In this document: piece by piece, positions 11,808-21,100 of the stretch
Numbering within the stretch: position 1 is the stretch's first letter
Layout: each line of letters opens with the position of its first letter
Assembly: GCA_045631645.1 (NCBI GenBank)
Contig: JAZQVC010000040.1
Location: 1-21,917 of the forward strand
Source: SIG459 sp045631645
GTDB lineage: Bacteria > Bacillota > Clostridia > Oscillospirales > Oscillospiraceae
Length of the DNA: 21,917 nucleotides
Direction of reading: 5' to 3'
Position numbers and translations under genes: made by a program
The notes under the pieces: generated by a model
Seen by the model: only the letters and a program-made list of their open reading frames with translations
Databases searched by the model: none
Told to the model about the DNA's origin: nothing

Positions 11808-13244
11808 TTAGTATGCTACGCCCCAGTAAATCATGTGCTTTGCCTTCTTGCCGCAGATGGGGCAGACTTCGTCAATCTCATCCTGCTCGAAGGGCATGCA
11901 GCGGCTGGTCATACCGGCTTTTTCCTTCATTGCCATTTCGCACTCAAGGTCGCCGCACCACATGGTCTTGATGAAGCCGCCCTTTTCTTCCTGAAGAGCC
12001 TTGGCTTCCTCGAGGGAGTGAGCTTCGAAAATGTGGCTGTCCAGATTGGCCTTGGCCTTCTCGAAGAGGCCTGCCTGAACTGCGTCAAGGAGCTGGGGAA
12101 CGGCGGTTTCAAGCTCGTCCAGAGACACGATGGTCTTTTCGCCGTTGTCGCGGCGGCAGGTCATGCACTGGTTCTTCTCCATGTCCTTGGGACCGATTTC
12201 GATGCGGAGGGGGATACCCTTCATCTCGTACTCAGCGAACTTCCAGCCGGGGCTGTTGTCGCTGAAGTCGCCCTTGACACGGATGCCGGCAGCCTTCAGG
12301 CGGTCGATAAGCTCCTGAGCCTTCTCGATAACGCCGGGCTTATGCTGGGCGATGGGGAGAACAACAACCTGGATGGGGGCGATGCGGGGAGGCAGCACGA
12401 GGCCGCTGTTATCGCCGTGGGTCATGATAAGACCGCCGATCATACGGGTGGAAACGCCCCAGGAAGTCTGGTGGGGATAGTGGAGGGTGTTGTCCTTGCC
12501 GGTGTAGGTGATGTCAAAAGCGCGGGCAAAGCCGTCGCCGAAATAGTGGCTGGTGCCGGACTGGAGAGCCTTGCGGTCGTGCATCATGCACTCAACAGTG
12601 TAGGTCTCTTCTGCGCCGTTGAACTTTTCCTTGTCGGTCTTGCGGCCCTTGACAACGGGCATAGCCAGAGTGTTCTCAAGGAAGTCGGCGTAGATGTTCA
12701 GCATGCGGTGGGTTTCTTCAATGGCCTCCTCAGCGGTGGCATGCATGGTGTGGCCTTCCTGCCAGAGGAACTCGCGGTGGCGGAGGAAGGGGCGGGAGGT
12801 CTTTTCCCAGCGGAGAACGCTGCACCACTGGTTGTAGAGCTTGGGCAGGTCGCGCCAAGAGTGAATTATATTTGCATAGTGCTCGCAGAACAGAGTTTCG
12901 GAGGTGGGGCGGATGCAGTAACGCTCCTCCAGCTCCTCGCTGCCGCCGTAGGTGACCCATGCGCACTCGGGGGCAAAGCCCTCAACGTGATCCTTCTCCT
13001 TTTGGAGGAGGCTCTCGGGGATGAGCATAGGCATAGCCACGTTCTCGTGACCGGTCTCCTTAAAGCGTGCATCCAGTTCCTTCTGGATGTTTTCCCAGAT
13101 GGCGTAGCCATAGGGACGGTAAATGAACATGCCCTTGATGGAGCTGTAGTCAATGAGCTCAGCCTTGCGGCAAACATCGGTGAACCACTGGGCGAAGTCC
13201 ACTTCCATATCGGTTATCTGCTCAACTTTTTTATCTTTTGCCAT
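11808..13244 (-). CDS. proS: Prolyl-tRNA synthetase, archaeal/eukaryotic type
   Basis: Charges tRNA-Pro with proline. The 478-residue, class II enzyme starts MAKDKKVEQITDMEVDFAQW. Class II motif 2 is in SVLRWEKTSRPFLRHREFLW, with QEGHTMHA just after it, and motif 3 near MTHGDNSGLVLPPRIAPIQV. It is followed by the anticodon-binding domain and a C-terminal zinc-type domain with paired cysteines (CMTC, WCGDLEC, CPIC), ending GVAY. It lacks the large editing insertion between motifs 2 and 3 found in standard bacterial ProRS (about 570 residues), so this is the shorter archaeal/eukaryotic form, common in many Clostridia. AAAGGAG lies about 11 nt before the ATG. It is transcribed alone between a promoter at 13298-13326 and a shared terminator. 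The leader is too short for a T-box. Confidence 0.97.
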   Translation of the reverse strand: MAKDKKVEQITDMEVDFAQWFTDVCRKAELIDYSSIKGMFIYRPYGYAIWENIQKELDARFKETGHENVAMPMLIPESLLQKEKDHVEGFAPECAWVTYGGSEELEERYCIRPTSETLFCEHYANIIHSWRDLPKLYNQWCSVLRWEKTSRPFLRHREFLWQEGHTMHATAEEAIEETHRMLNIYADFLENTLAMPVVKGRKTDKEKFNGAEETYTVECMMHDRKALQSGTSHYFGDGFARAFDITYTGKDNTLHYPHQTSWGVSTRMIGGLIMTHGDNSGLVLPPRIAPIQVVVLPIAQHKPGVIEKAQELIDRLKAAGIRVKGDFSDNSPGWKFAEYEMKGIPLRIEIGPKDMEKNQCMTCRRDNGEKTIVSLDELETAVPQLLDAVQAGLFEKAKANLDSHIFEAHSLEEAKALQEEKGGFIKTMWCGDLECEMAMKEKAGMTSRCMPFEQDEIDEVCPICGKKAKHMIYWGVAY

Positions 13245-13297
13245 TTTTGAATTATCTCCTTTCGATCGGGGGCCCTTCCCCCCATCATAACCAATTT

Positions 13298-13326
13298 ATT
13301 CTATATCTCATCATGGGGAATGTCAA
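13298..13326 (-). promoter_or_regulatory. proS promoter
   Basis: On the minus strand: -35 TTGACA (13321-13326), 17-bp spacer, -10 TAGAAT (13298-13303). The start is expected near 13291, giving a leader of about 47 nt that includes a G-rich/C-rich hairpin around 13263-13285. It stands back to back with the sortase promoter, the -35 boxes being 11 bp apart. Confidence 0.88.
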
Positions 13327-13337
13327 TAGAAAGAGAA

Positions 13338-13366
13338 TTGAAAAAAAGATAGCGGTGTGTTATACT
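13338..13366 (+). promoter_or_regulatory. Promoter of the sortase gene
   Basis: -35 TTGAAA (13338-13343), 17-bp spacer, -10 TATACT (13361-13366). Expected start near 13373, about 35 nt before the gene. Confidence 0.82.
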
Positions 13367-13407
13367 GTGACGCAGCAAGAAGTTGGCAAAGGAGGCGAAC
13401 TGTGTAT

Positions 13408-14217
13408 ATGAAAAAAGGAATTTTATTTATACTTATTGTGCTCTTTGCCGCTGTGGCAATTTTTGCCGGATATAAAGTTCTGAACACATTGCTGGCTTAT
13501 GGCGAAGGGGAAAATGCCTATGATTCCCTGAGACAGAATGTTTCTGTTTCCGCAGATGAGGGCGCTTCGCAAAAGCCCGATTCCGCGGAGGAGAAAATCG
13601 ACGATCCTCAACAGAGTGAAGTCCTGCCGGAGGAAACTCCCGATCCTCATGCGGGTATAGATTTTCCCACTGTAGACTTTGAAGCTCTGCTTGATATGAA
13701 TAGTGACGTGGTGGGCTGGATATATATGGAGGATAGCCCCATTGATTATCCCATTGTTCAGGGCGAGGATAACGATGAGTATATAAAAAAGCTCCCAGAC
13801 GGCAAATATAACAGCGCCGGCAGCATTTTTATGGATTATAGAAACTCCGGGGATTTCAGCGATAACCATACGATAATCTACGGCCACCGCATGAACAATA
13901 ACTCCATGTTCGGCACCATAGTGAATTATAAAAATCAGGCTTGGTATGATGAGCATCCCCGCTGCTTCATTATGACTGAGGATGAAAACTATGTTGTGGA
14001 GTTCTTTTCCGGATATGTGATGAGCGTGGACGGAGAAGCATGGAAACTGGACTTTGAATCCGATGAGGAGTTCGACAAATGGGTTTCTCGCGCAAAGGCA
14101 AGATCCGAATTTGAATGCGACGTTGTTCCCGAAGCAGGAGAGCGGGTAATAACCCTCTCCACCTGTACAAGAACCAACAGCTATACACGGTATGTCCTTC
14201 TGGGCGTTGTGCGCTGA
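13408..14217 (+). CDS. Class B sortase
   Basis: A membrane-anchored transpeptidase that cleaves a C-terminal sorting motif and links proteins to the cell wall. The 269-residue protein has an N-terminal signal anchor (residues 4-22), an acidic low-complexity linker to about residue 80, then the catalytic barrel. Catalytic residues are H160 in IIYGHRM, C253 in TLSTC and R261 in YTRYVLLG. Blocks DSPIDYPIVQGEDNDEYI and YNSAGSIFMDYRN are typical of class B. AAAGGAGG (13388-13395) lies 12 nt before the ATG; an in-frame GTG at 13402 sits only 6 nt from it and is an equally reasonable start. No substrate with a visible sorting signal is encoded nearby, so its target (haem protein, pilin or other) is unknown. 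Confidence 0.93.
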   Translation: MKKGILFILIVLFAAVAIFAGYKVLNTLLAYGEGENAYDSLRQNVSVSADEGASQKPDSAEEKIDDPQQSEVLPEETPDPHAGIDFPTVDFEALLDMNSDVVGWIYMEDSPIDYPIVQGEDNDEYIKKLPDGKYNSAGSIFMDYRNSGDFSDNHTIIYGHRMNNNSMFGTIVNYKNQAWYDEHPRCFIMTEDENYVVEFFSGYVMSVDGEAWKLDFESDEEFDKWVSRAKARSEFECDVVPEAGERVITLSTCTRTNSYTRYVLLGVVR

Positions 14218-14236
14218 ACTGAAAATAAATAAGAAA

Positions 14237-14275
14237 CAGCAAAAGGCTCCACAATTTTTGTGGAGCCTTTTGCTG
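14237..14275. terminator. Bidirectional terminator between sortase and rpmE
   Basis: An 18-bp perfect stem, CAGCAAAAGGCTCCACAA (14237-14254) / TTGTGGAGCCTTTTGCTG (14258-14275), has a 3-nt loop. It serves the convergent sortase and rpmE genes, ending 20 nt from each or less. The T-run is short (four T's inside the stem), but the hairpin is very stable. Confidence 0.88.
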
Positions 14276-14294
14276 CAATAGCATTTTATTGAGA

Positions 14295-14492
14295 TTACAG
14301 ACCGTACTTCTTGTTGAACTTATCAACGCGGCCGCTGGTGTCGACGAGCTTCTGCTTGCCGGTGTAGAAGGGGTGGCACTTGGAGCAGATTTCAACAGTG
14401 ATGTTCTGCTTGGTGCTGCCGGTGGCGATAACTTCGCCGCAGGCGCAGCGGATGGTGGTCTGTTCGTACTTGGGGTGGATTCCGGGCTTCAT
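14295..14492 (-). CDS. rpmE: 50S ribosomal protein L31, zinc-binding type
   Basis: L31 bridges the large and small subunits. The 65-residue product has the family start MKPGIHPKYEQTTIRCACGE and CSKCHPFYTGKQKLVDTSGR. Cysteines 16, 18, 37 and 40 mark the zinc-containing (C+) form, as opposed to the zinc-free paralogue (C-) used under zinc starvation. GAGGAG lies 9 nt before the ATG. It has its own promoter at 14564-14592 and a leader with competing hairpins. Confidence 0.97.
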   Translation of the reverse strand: MKPGIHPKYEQTTIRCACGEVIATGSTKQNITVEICSKCHPFYTGKQKLVDTSGRVDKFNKKYGL

Positions 14493-14517
14493 AGTAAATT
14501 TCTCCTCATATTAGGCT

Positions 14518-14554
14518 GTCTTGAGTACGCTCAAAAAGGGCATGGTTACAAGAC
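14518..14554 (-). promoter_or_regulatory. Structured rpmE leader, candidate L31 autoregulatory element
   Basis: Two mutually exclusive pairings are visible on the minus-strand RNA: GUCUUG (14549-14554) with CAAGAC (14518-14523), or the hairpin UUGAG-CGUA-CUCAA within 14520-14534. The structure sits about 25 nt before the rpmE start. Leaders of this kind have been proposed for L31 in several phyla. Function here is inferred. Confidence 0.4.
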
Positions 14555-14563
14555 GCAAAATGC

Positions 14564-14592
14564 ATTTTAACACACATTTTTCTTTAAATCAA
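14564..14592 (-). promoter_or_regulatory. rpmE promoter
   Basis: On the minus strand: -35 TTGATT (14587-14592), 17-bp spacer, -10 TAAAAT (14564-14569). The start is expected near 14557, giving a leader of about 65 nt. It lies in the 147-bp gap after addA, where I see no clear addA terminator. Confidence 0.68.
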
Positions 14593-14639
14593 GGGCTTTT
14601 TTTCTTATTTTTCAAGGCTTTCGGGGATTGTTTGCCGGC

Positions 14640-17600
14640 TCAGACCTCGATGCTCACTCCCAGTCTCAGGAAGTGGATGAGCACAGTTTTCACCTTCTTG
14701 CCGAAGATGCGCTGGGCGCTTCTGGCATACGCCCAGAGCTGGCTTTGATAAAGCTTTGCACGCTCTATGGCCTGCTCGGGAGTAACGCGGTCGGTTTTAT
14801 AGTCGATAATGCTCAGGCTGTCCTCTTCCTCAACAAGGCAGTCGATAATACCCTGAAGAAGAATTTCCTCGCCGAGCACATCCTTGCCGAAGCATTCGGA
14901 AGCATCGCTGAGAAGGGTGAAGCGGAATTCCCGATGCACTTTTCCCTTTTTGAGCAGCGCTCCTGTGGAGCTATGGAAAAAACTCAAAAGAGATGCGCAA
15001 TCAATGGCCTTTGCCTCATCGCCGCTGATAAGACCCAAGTTTTCAAGGCGGATAACTTCCTCCTTCAAATCCTCAAGACAGGCGGTTTTTTGAAGATCCA
15101 CATACTGCAAAAAGCTATGGGTGGCAGTGCCGAAGGCGCTTGCGGAAAGCTTGGTGGATTTTTCTGCCCCAAGCTTGGGACGGCGAAACTCAAATTCGGG
15201 CATTTCCCAAATAAGAGCGGCAGACTCCTGGGCGCTGTCGTCATCATAGTCATGCAGGGCGGTTGCGCTCACTTTGGTGGGAAGCTCTGTGGCGGCTTGA
15301 TGAGGATAGACAAAATCCAGTCTTTCCCTGAGCTGCGCCAGCATTTCGGGACTTGCGCTGACGGCAGAAGAAGCTTCGGCGGCCTCTTCCTGACTTTCGT
15401 CTGCCTGTGCAGGGGCGACAATCTTCATATCGATAAGACCTTGCGTGTCCGTCAAGGCGGCATAGATGAGCCAGTGAACCATGCTGCTTGCGCTGCCAAG
15501 CACTGCGGGAGGCATGGGCGAATCGGCATTGCCAGCCATTTTTTCAAGGCGCTTTTCGGGGTTTGTGAACACCGCGCTCATGATAAGTCTTTCTTTCGCG
15601 CGGGTCATACCGACATACAAAACGCGCATTCTCTCGCTGAGGGTTTCCTTGTCTATCTGCTTTGCGATTGCGCGGTGGGCAAGACCGGGATACTCAATCC
15701 CCCTTGCAGTGTCAGTGATTTTGGGCCCAAGACCAAGCTTGGAATGGAGCAGCACGGGGGCATATTCGTCGGACTTGTTAAAGCCGTGGCTCAGGTCGCA
15801 GAGGAAAACGAAGGGGAATTCAAGACCCTTGCTTCCGTGAATGCTCATTATGCTCACATAGTCGCCATCTTCGCTGCGCTGGGGCTCTTTGTCGCTTTCC
15901 GCCATGCGGCGCAGCCATGCGATAAAGCGGAAGAGACCACGGTAGCCCGATTCCTCGAAGGAACGAGCCAGTTGGAAAAGGGACATGAGATTGGCGCGGC
16001 GCTCCTCTCCGCCGCTCATGGCCGAGCACACCGCAAAAAGCTCCGTCTCGGAGTAAATGCGCCATAAAAGCTGATCGAGACTTAAGTCCGGAGCGGCCTT
16101 GCGAATGGCAGAGAGCTTTTCGGCAAAGCTGCGGCAGCGCTCGTTGCCATTTTCTGCGCAGGATAGCAGCGCAGTATAGAAATCCGCATTTTTGTTGGCT
16201 GCGCGGATGGAAGTAAGCTCGTCTGCGCTGAAGCCAAAAGCGGGAGAGCGGAGAACGCTTATAAGAGAAACATCCGCGTGGGGGTTATCGATAACCGTAA
16301 GCATGTCCATTGCAATACCCACCTCCAGAGAGGAGAAAAATCCTCCTGCCTGACGGGATTGAACGGGTATGCCTGCGCGGCTGAGTTCGGTATGGAAAAT
16401 GCTGCCCTTACCCTTGGGAGAGCTCATCAAAAGCACAAAGTCGCTCCAGCGGCACTTTCGCGCGCCGCCGCCTTCGTGAACGAGCGTGCCCTCCGCCATC
16501 ATTTCCTTTATTCTTTTGGCAATATAGCGGGCTTCCATGGCAGCTTTTTCGGGGCTTTCTTCGCTTTCCTCACCCTGAACGGGGTCGATAAGACAAAGCT
16601 CAACGGGTGTGTCGCTGCCTTCGGGATAGGCGGAGGAGCCATAGCGCAATGCTGCGGCATCGTCATAATCCATCTCGCCCAGTTTGACGCTCATAATGTT
16701 GGAAAAAACCTGATTTGCGGCATCGAGAATGGACTTGCGGGAGCGGAAATTTTCCTGCAGCAAAATGCGCAGGGGCTCATCCTCGCTTTTTGCGCAGCCG
16801 AAATCTGCGTAGCTTTCGTATTTTTCCAGAAAAATGGTGGGGTCGGCAAGGCGGAAGCGATAAATGGACTGCTTCACATCGCCCACCATGAAAAGGTTTT
16901 TGCCGTTTTGGGAAAGGGCGCGGAAAATGGTGTCCTGAACTTCGTTTACATCCTGATATTCGTCAACCATTATCTCGCGGTAACGGCGGCTCAGCTCCCG
17001 AGCAAGATCTGAGGGGCTGCCGTCTGATTTGTTAACAAGAATCTCGCAGGCCATATGCTCAAGGTCGCCAAAGTCCACAAGACCGTCGCGGCGCTTTTCG
17101 GCGGCATAAAGGCGGTCAAAATCGGCGCAGAGATCCAGCAACGCCTCCATTGTGGGCGCTGCGGTACTCATTTCCCGAAGCTGTTTTTCGGAAGAACTTT
17201 CAAGAGCCTTGCGGAAGCGTGCAGCCTCTTTTTTATAGTTGTTGCGAACCTCGGTGACGCGGTTTTTGAGGGATTCGTTTTCATACTTGGTGAGTCTGCC
17301 GAGAGCTCTGAACTTTTCGGGGGGCAAGAATTCCCTTGCCTTATCCCAGCCCATATCAAGAGCGCGGACAAAATCCCGAAGTATGGCGGCGTCTTCCATG
17401 AAAACCTCGCCGTAAGCTTTGATTATTTTTTCGTCTGCGCTGTGGATTTCCAGCACTGCCTGATCCATTCGCCCTGCCCAATAGGATGCGGAGTCCTGAA
17501 TATCCTGCAAAAGCACTCTGCCCCACTCGGTGTCGGCAATATCACTCACTTGAGAAAGGGAGCTAAGAAGAGCCTTTTGCTGAGCAATCCAATCGTCGGG

Positions 17601-18167
17601 ATAGGTGTGGCTGCGGATTTTTTCGTAAAGGCGAAGGAGGGTTTCACCAAGGCGGCGGTCATCTCTTCCTGCGCCAACGCTGTCGGAAAGGCTCTTGAAG
17701 CCGGGATAGCGCTCCATGTGTTCGTAGCGGCTTTCCAAAAGACTTTCGCAGAGACTGAGCTTGGTTTTTTCTGCTCTGTCCTCGTCAATAACCTTGAATG
17801 CCGGAGGCAGACCAAGGAGATGGCAATGCTCGCGAAGGAGAGTGGTGCAGAAGGAGTGGATAGTGCCGATGGGCGCCTGATAGCATTTATCCTGCTGGCG
17901 GCGAAGGCGGCGGTCGGAGGGATTTGCGGCGGCAGCGGCGGCGATGGAATCCATAATGCGGCTTCGCATCTCTCCTGCGGCGGCGCGGGTATAGGTGATT
18001 ATCAGGAAGCGGTCAATTTCCTCGCTTTCCTCGGGATCGGTTATATAGCGGAGAACTCTTTCCGTGAGAACGCGGGTTTTTCCGCTTCCTGCGGCGGCGC
18101 TCACAAGAAGGCTGCGGTTTCGGGTTTCAATGGCTTGTCTTTGTCCTTCGGTGAATGAAAAGCTCAT
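14640..18167 (-). CDS. addA: ATP-dependent helicase/nuclease subunit A
   Basis: AddA, with AddB, resects double-strand breaks to load RecA, doing the job of RecBCD. The 1175-residue protein is a UvrD-like superfamily 1 helicase fused to a C-terminal nuclease. Walker A AAAGSGKT ends at T31. Motif Ia is near LIITYTRAAAGEMRSRI, motif II is DEYQDVN, motif III lies around FMVGDVKQSIYRFR, and later motifs include SIHGSKGLEFPFVF and RVLYVGMTRAKERL. The nuclease has GIIDCLVEEEDSLSIIDYKTD (D1122, K1124). B. subtilis AddA is about 1230 residues, so this is full length. The ATG at 18165-18167 overlaps the addB stop (ATGA), with AGAGGA close upstream; an in-frame ATG at 18200 would add 11 residues inside addB and is less likely. 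Confidence 0.96.
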   Translation of the reverse strand: MSFSFTEGQRQAIETRNRSLLVSAAAGSGKTRVLTERVLRYITDPEESEEIDRFLIITYTRAAAGEMRSRIMDSIAAAAAANPSDRRLRRQQDKCYQAPIGTIHSFCTTLLREHCHLLGLPPAFKVIDEDRAEKTKLSLCESLLESRYEHMERYPGFKSLSDSVGAGRDDRRLGETLLRLYEKIRSHTYPDDWIAQQKALLSSLSQVSDIADTEWGRVLLQDIQDSASYWAGRMDQAVLEIHSADEKIIKAYGEVFMEDAAILRDFVRALDMGWDKAREFLPPEKFRALGRLTKYENESLKNRVTEVRNNYKKEAARFRKALESSSEKQLREMSTAAPTMEALLDLCADFDRLYAAEKRRDGLVDFGDLEHMACEILVNKSDGSPSDLARELSRRYREIMVDEYQDVNEVQDTIFRALSQNGKNLFMVGDVKQSIYRFRLADPTIFLEKYESYADFGCAKSEDEPLRILLQENFRSRKSILDAANQVFSNIMSVKLGEMDYDDAAALRYGSSAYPEGSDTPVELCLIDPVQGEESEESPEKAAMEARYIAKRIKEMMAEGTLVHEGGGARKCRWSDFVLLMSSPKGKGSIFHTELSRAGIPVQSRQAGGFFSSLEVGIAMDMLTVIDNPHADVSLISVLRSPAFGFSADELTSIRAANKNADFYTALLSCAENGNERCRSFAEKLSAIRKAAPDLSLDQLLWRIYSETELFAVCSAMSGGEERRANLMSLFQLARSFEESGYRGLFRFIAWLRRMAESDKEPQRSEDGDYVSIMSIHGSKGLEFPFVFLCDLSHGFNKSDEYAPVLLHSKLGLGPKITDTARGIEYPGLAHRAIAKQIDKETLSERMRVLYVGMTRAKERLIMSAVFTNPEKRLEKMAGNADSPMPPAVLGSASSMVHWLIYAALTDTQGLIDMKIVAPAQADESQEEAAEASSAVSASPEMLAQLRERLDFVYPHQAATELPTKVSATALHDYDDDSAQESAALIWEMPEFEFRRPKLGAEKSTKLSASAFGTATHSFLQYVDLQKTACLEDLKEEVIRLENLGLISGDEAKAIDCASLLSFFHSSTGALLKKGKVHREFRFTLLSDASECFGKDVLGEEILLQGIIDCLVEEEDSLSIIDYKTDRVTPEQAIERAKLYQSQLWAYARSAQRIFGKKVKTVLIHFLRLGVSIEV

Positions 18168-21100
18168 TCCTCTGCGCCTCCTTCCTCCAGCTTTGCCCAA
18201 AATTCCGTGGGCTTGAGATTTTCAAGATAGCGGATGCGGTCCTCTTCGCCGCCGAAATGGCAGGCGGAGGCATAGTCGCAGAAACGGCAGGCATTCTCCC
18301 GCTGGTTGCGGAAGTAGGGGTCGGCGGATATGCAGCCGCTATGAAGCTCCTTTGCCATTTCGCGGAGGGTTTTGTCTATGTGTTTGCTGAGAAGACCAAG
18401 GCGCTCGGCGCTTGCAAGGCTTTCGCCTGTGTACTTGTCGTTTTTTATGCTTACGGGGATATAAACGGGGGAATCGGAGTTTTCCATGGCCCGGAGAATA
18501 TCCTCGTCATCAAGCAAAAGACCGCTGCGGCGGCGCTCATCAAGCTTCTTGCTCAAAATTTCCTCATCGCTCATATCCGCTTTGGCGCTGATAAGCACGT
18601 CGCGGGCAGGTATATACATAACTCCTGCAGGCACTATCTCTGCATCATAGCGCTTTTCGCCGTTGCGGCTGAGGGCAAAGAGATAAAGAAGCATCTGCAG
18701 CCCCATGCCGTACCAGATGTCGGAGAAGGAGAAGCTCTTTCGACCTGTTTTATAGTCAACTATTCTCACATAAAGCTTGCCATTGTGGTAATAACCGTCA
18801 ATTCTGTCGGCAATACCTGTGAGGACAAGCTTGCTGTCCCCGTCGCCAATCTCAACGCTGGGCATATTGCTTATTTTGCCGAAATCCAGCTCAAAGTCCA
18901 GAGGTTTGAATTCGCTTCGGGCAAGTTCTGCCGCCATATCGCTGACAACTGTGCGGACATTTTTAATAAGACGGCGGAAGAGATATTCAAAGCGTGGGGA
19001 TTTTTCGCGGAAATCGTCCAGCTCCTCGCGGATATAGCGCTTAACATATTCGTCGCAAAGGGCGTTGACTGTTTCCACGCTAACTGCGGCAAAGCCGCCC
19101 AAATCGTTTATGTCGCGGGCAACATTTTCAAGAACATAGTGCATAAAAGTGCCCATTTCGGGGGCGGAAAACTCCGCTTTCTGGCGGGGCTTTGCTTTCA
19201 GGCCGTACTGGAGGAAATAGGAGAAGGGGCAGGAAGCCATTTTGTCTATGCGGCTTGCGGAAAGGCGAAGCTTATCGCCGTAAAGGGCACGGACACTCTG
19301 CTTGCTTAGTCTGCCGCGGCTGAGTCTGGCGGCATTTTCTATCTTGCGAAGCTTTTCCTCCGCGCCTATTTCGGAAAAATACTGCTTTGCGGCTGCGGTG
19401 AGGGGAGTGCCGTCGGAAGAGGCGGCAAGCTCCAGCGCAGGAGCTTTTGCGCGGGAGCGACACTCAGCAAGGTCAATTCTTCCGCACTCTATGCCGAAGA
19501 TATCCTCAAGGCGGCTAATAACAAAGCTGGGCATTGTCTTGCCGCCCTCGGCGTTGGCGGCGCACCAGCTGACATAAAGGCTCTCCGAGGGGAGGGTCAG
19601 GCAGTTATAAACAAGGGCGAACTCGCGGTAAAGACGGTCGGAGGGACTATCGCCAATATCTATGCCCTCCAAAAGCAGCTCCGCTCTGTCGTCGTCGGAA
19701 AAAATGCCGCTGCCCGGTTCGGTGGAGGGGACGCGGCTACTGTCGCAGCCCAGAACGATAAGGTGCTTTATGCTGCGGCGGCGCATTCTGTCCATGTCGC
19801 CTGCGGAAACCTTGTCGGCGGAGAGGGGGATGCTGCCCAGAGAATATTTGCTCAAAAGCAGGCAGAAAAGCTTGCCGAAGCTTTCCATATCCGTTTCCAT
19901 ATCTCCCAAAACGGCGGCGCACTGCTCCGTTGCCTCTGCGATTATTTCCCAAAGCTGGGCATACTCGGCGGCAAGGGTCTCCTCGCCGCAATCTTTAAGC
20001 TCTTTGGCTCTGTTGGAGAGAGTTTCGGGCAGAGCCAGCGCCTCGTAAAATTCGGAAAGGGCGCAGCAATGATCCGCGGCGGTGGTGCCCTTTTTGCCCA
20101 GATGTTGCAAAAGGGCGAGAGGTGCGGCAGCCTTGCGGCGCAGGCGGTTTATATATCGGAGCTTTTCCCATGTTTCGTCAGTGTATTCTCCGCCAAATCC
20201 TTCGGGATGAGCCCGCCAAGGATCCTCCTTTGTCCATGCGTTTCCACGTATGGACCAGAGGAAAACATAGTTTTCAAGCTCGTCGCATTCTTCTATGCTC
20301 AATCCGGCGAGGCCTGTTTTAAGATATGTGAACATATCCTCATAGCTCCAGCCGCCGTTTATAACGGCAAAGGCAGATTGAATGAGGGCAGGGACGGGCT
20401 TTTCAAAAATATCGCTCTTACGGGCGGAAAAAAGTGGGATTCCATAGAGGGAGAAGATGTTTTCAAGGGCGGCGCGGTAAGCATCGAAGGAGCGGACAGC
20501 GATTGCAATATCCCGCCAGCGGCAGCCCTTTTCCTGCACAAGGCGTAGGCAGTGGGCGGCGGCTGCTTCGCATTCGGCGCTTATACTTGCTGCGCAGCGC
20601 AGCTCAACAGCGCCCTCGGCGTCTATGTGGGACTTACCGAAAGCGAAAAGCTGCTTTTCAATATGCTCCATAGGTGTGGAGGGGGAGCTTTTCAGCGCGG
20701 AAACAATCTCATGGGGTACTCCTGCGTCCTCTGCCTCACGGATAAGGCTGAGTGCGGCGCGGCGGCTGGGCTCGAATATATCGTGGCCTTCGCGAAGACC
20801 CTCGCAGCCGAGGCAAACGCTGATTGAGCAGCCGTTGCGGAGCATGGCGGAGATGATGTCAAGCTGCTGGCGGGTGAAATCGGTGAAGCCGTCTATGAAT
20901 ATGCGCTTTCCTGCGAAGGCGCTTTTATGAAAGTTTTCTGCAAGAAGACCCAGCCTGTCGGAGGGGTCAAGGGCGCTTTTTGCGCAAATGGCGTTGTATG
21001 CGGAAAAGATAAGGCTTATATCCCTGAGCTTGTCGCCGAAGCTGTCGCTGCGGTTTTGGGCGCAGCGCTCAAGAGATTCGGGTGAAACGCAGGAACTTTT

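Noticed and set aside
11835..13250. Long plus-strand ORF (471 codons) opposite proS
   Set aside because: Shadow of the ProRS frame; no ribosome site, and it would run through the proS terminator region.
13245..13297. T-box riboswitch upstream of proS
   Set aside because: The leader from the mapped promoter is only about 47 nt, with no specifier loop or T-box sequence.
14628..19309. Several plus-strand ORFs of 240-480 codons opposite addA and addB
   Set aside because: Antisense to well-supported AddA and AddB with intact motifs; Ala/Gly/Phe-rich products without recognisable domains.
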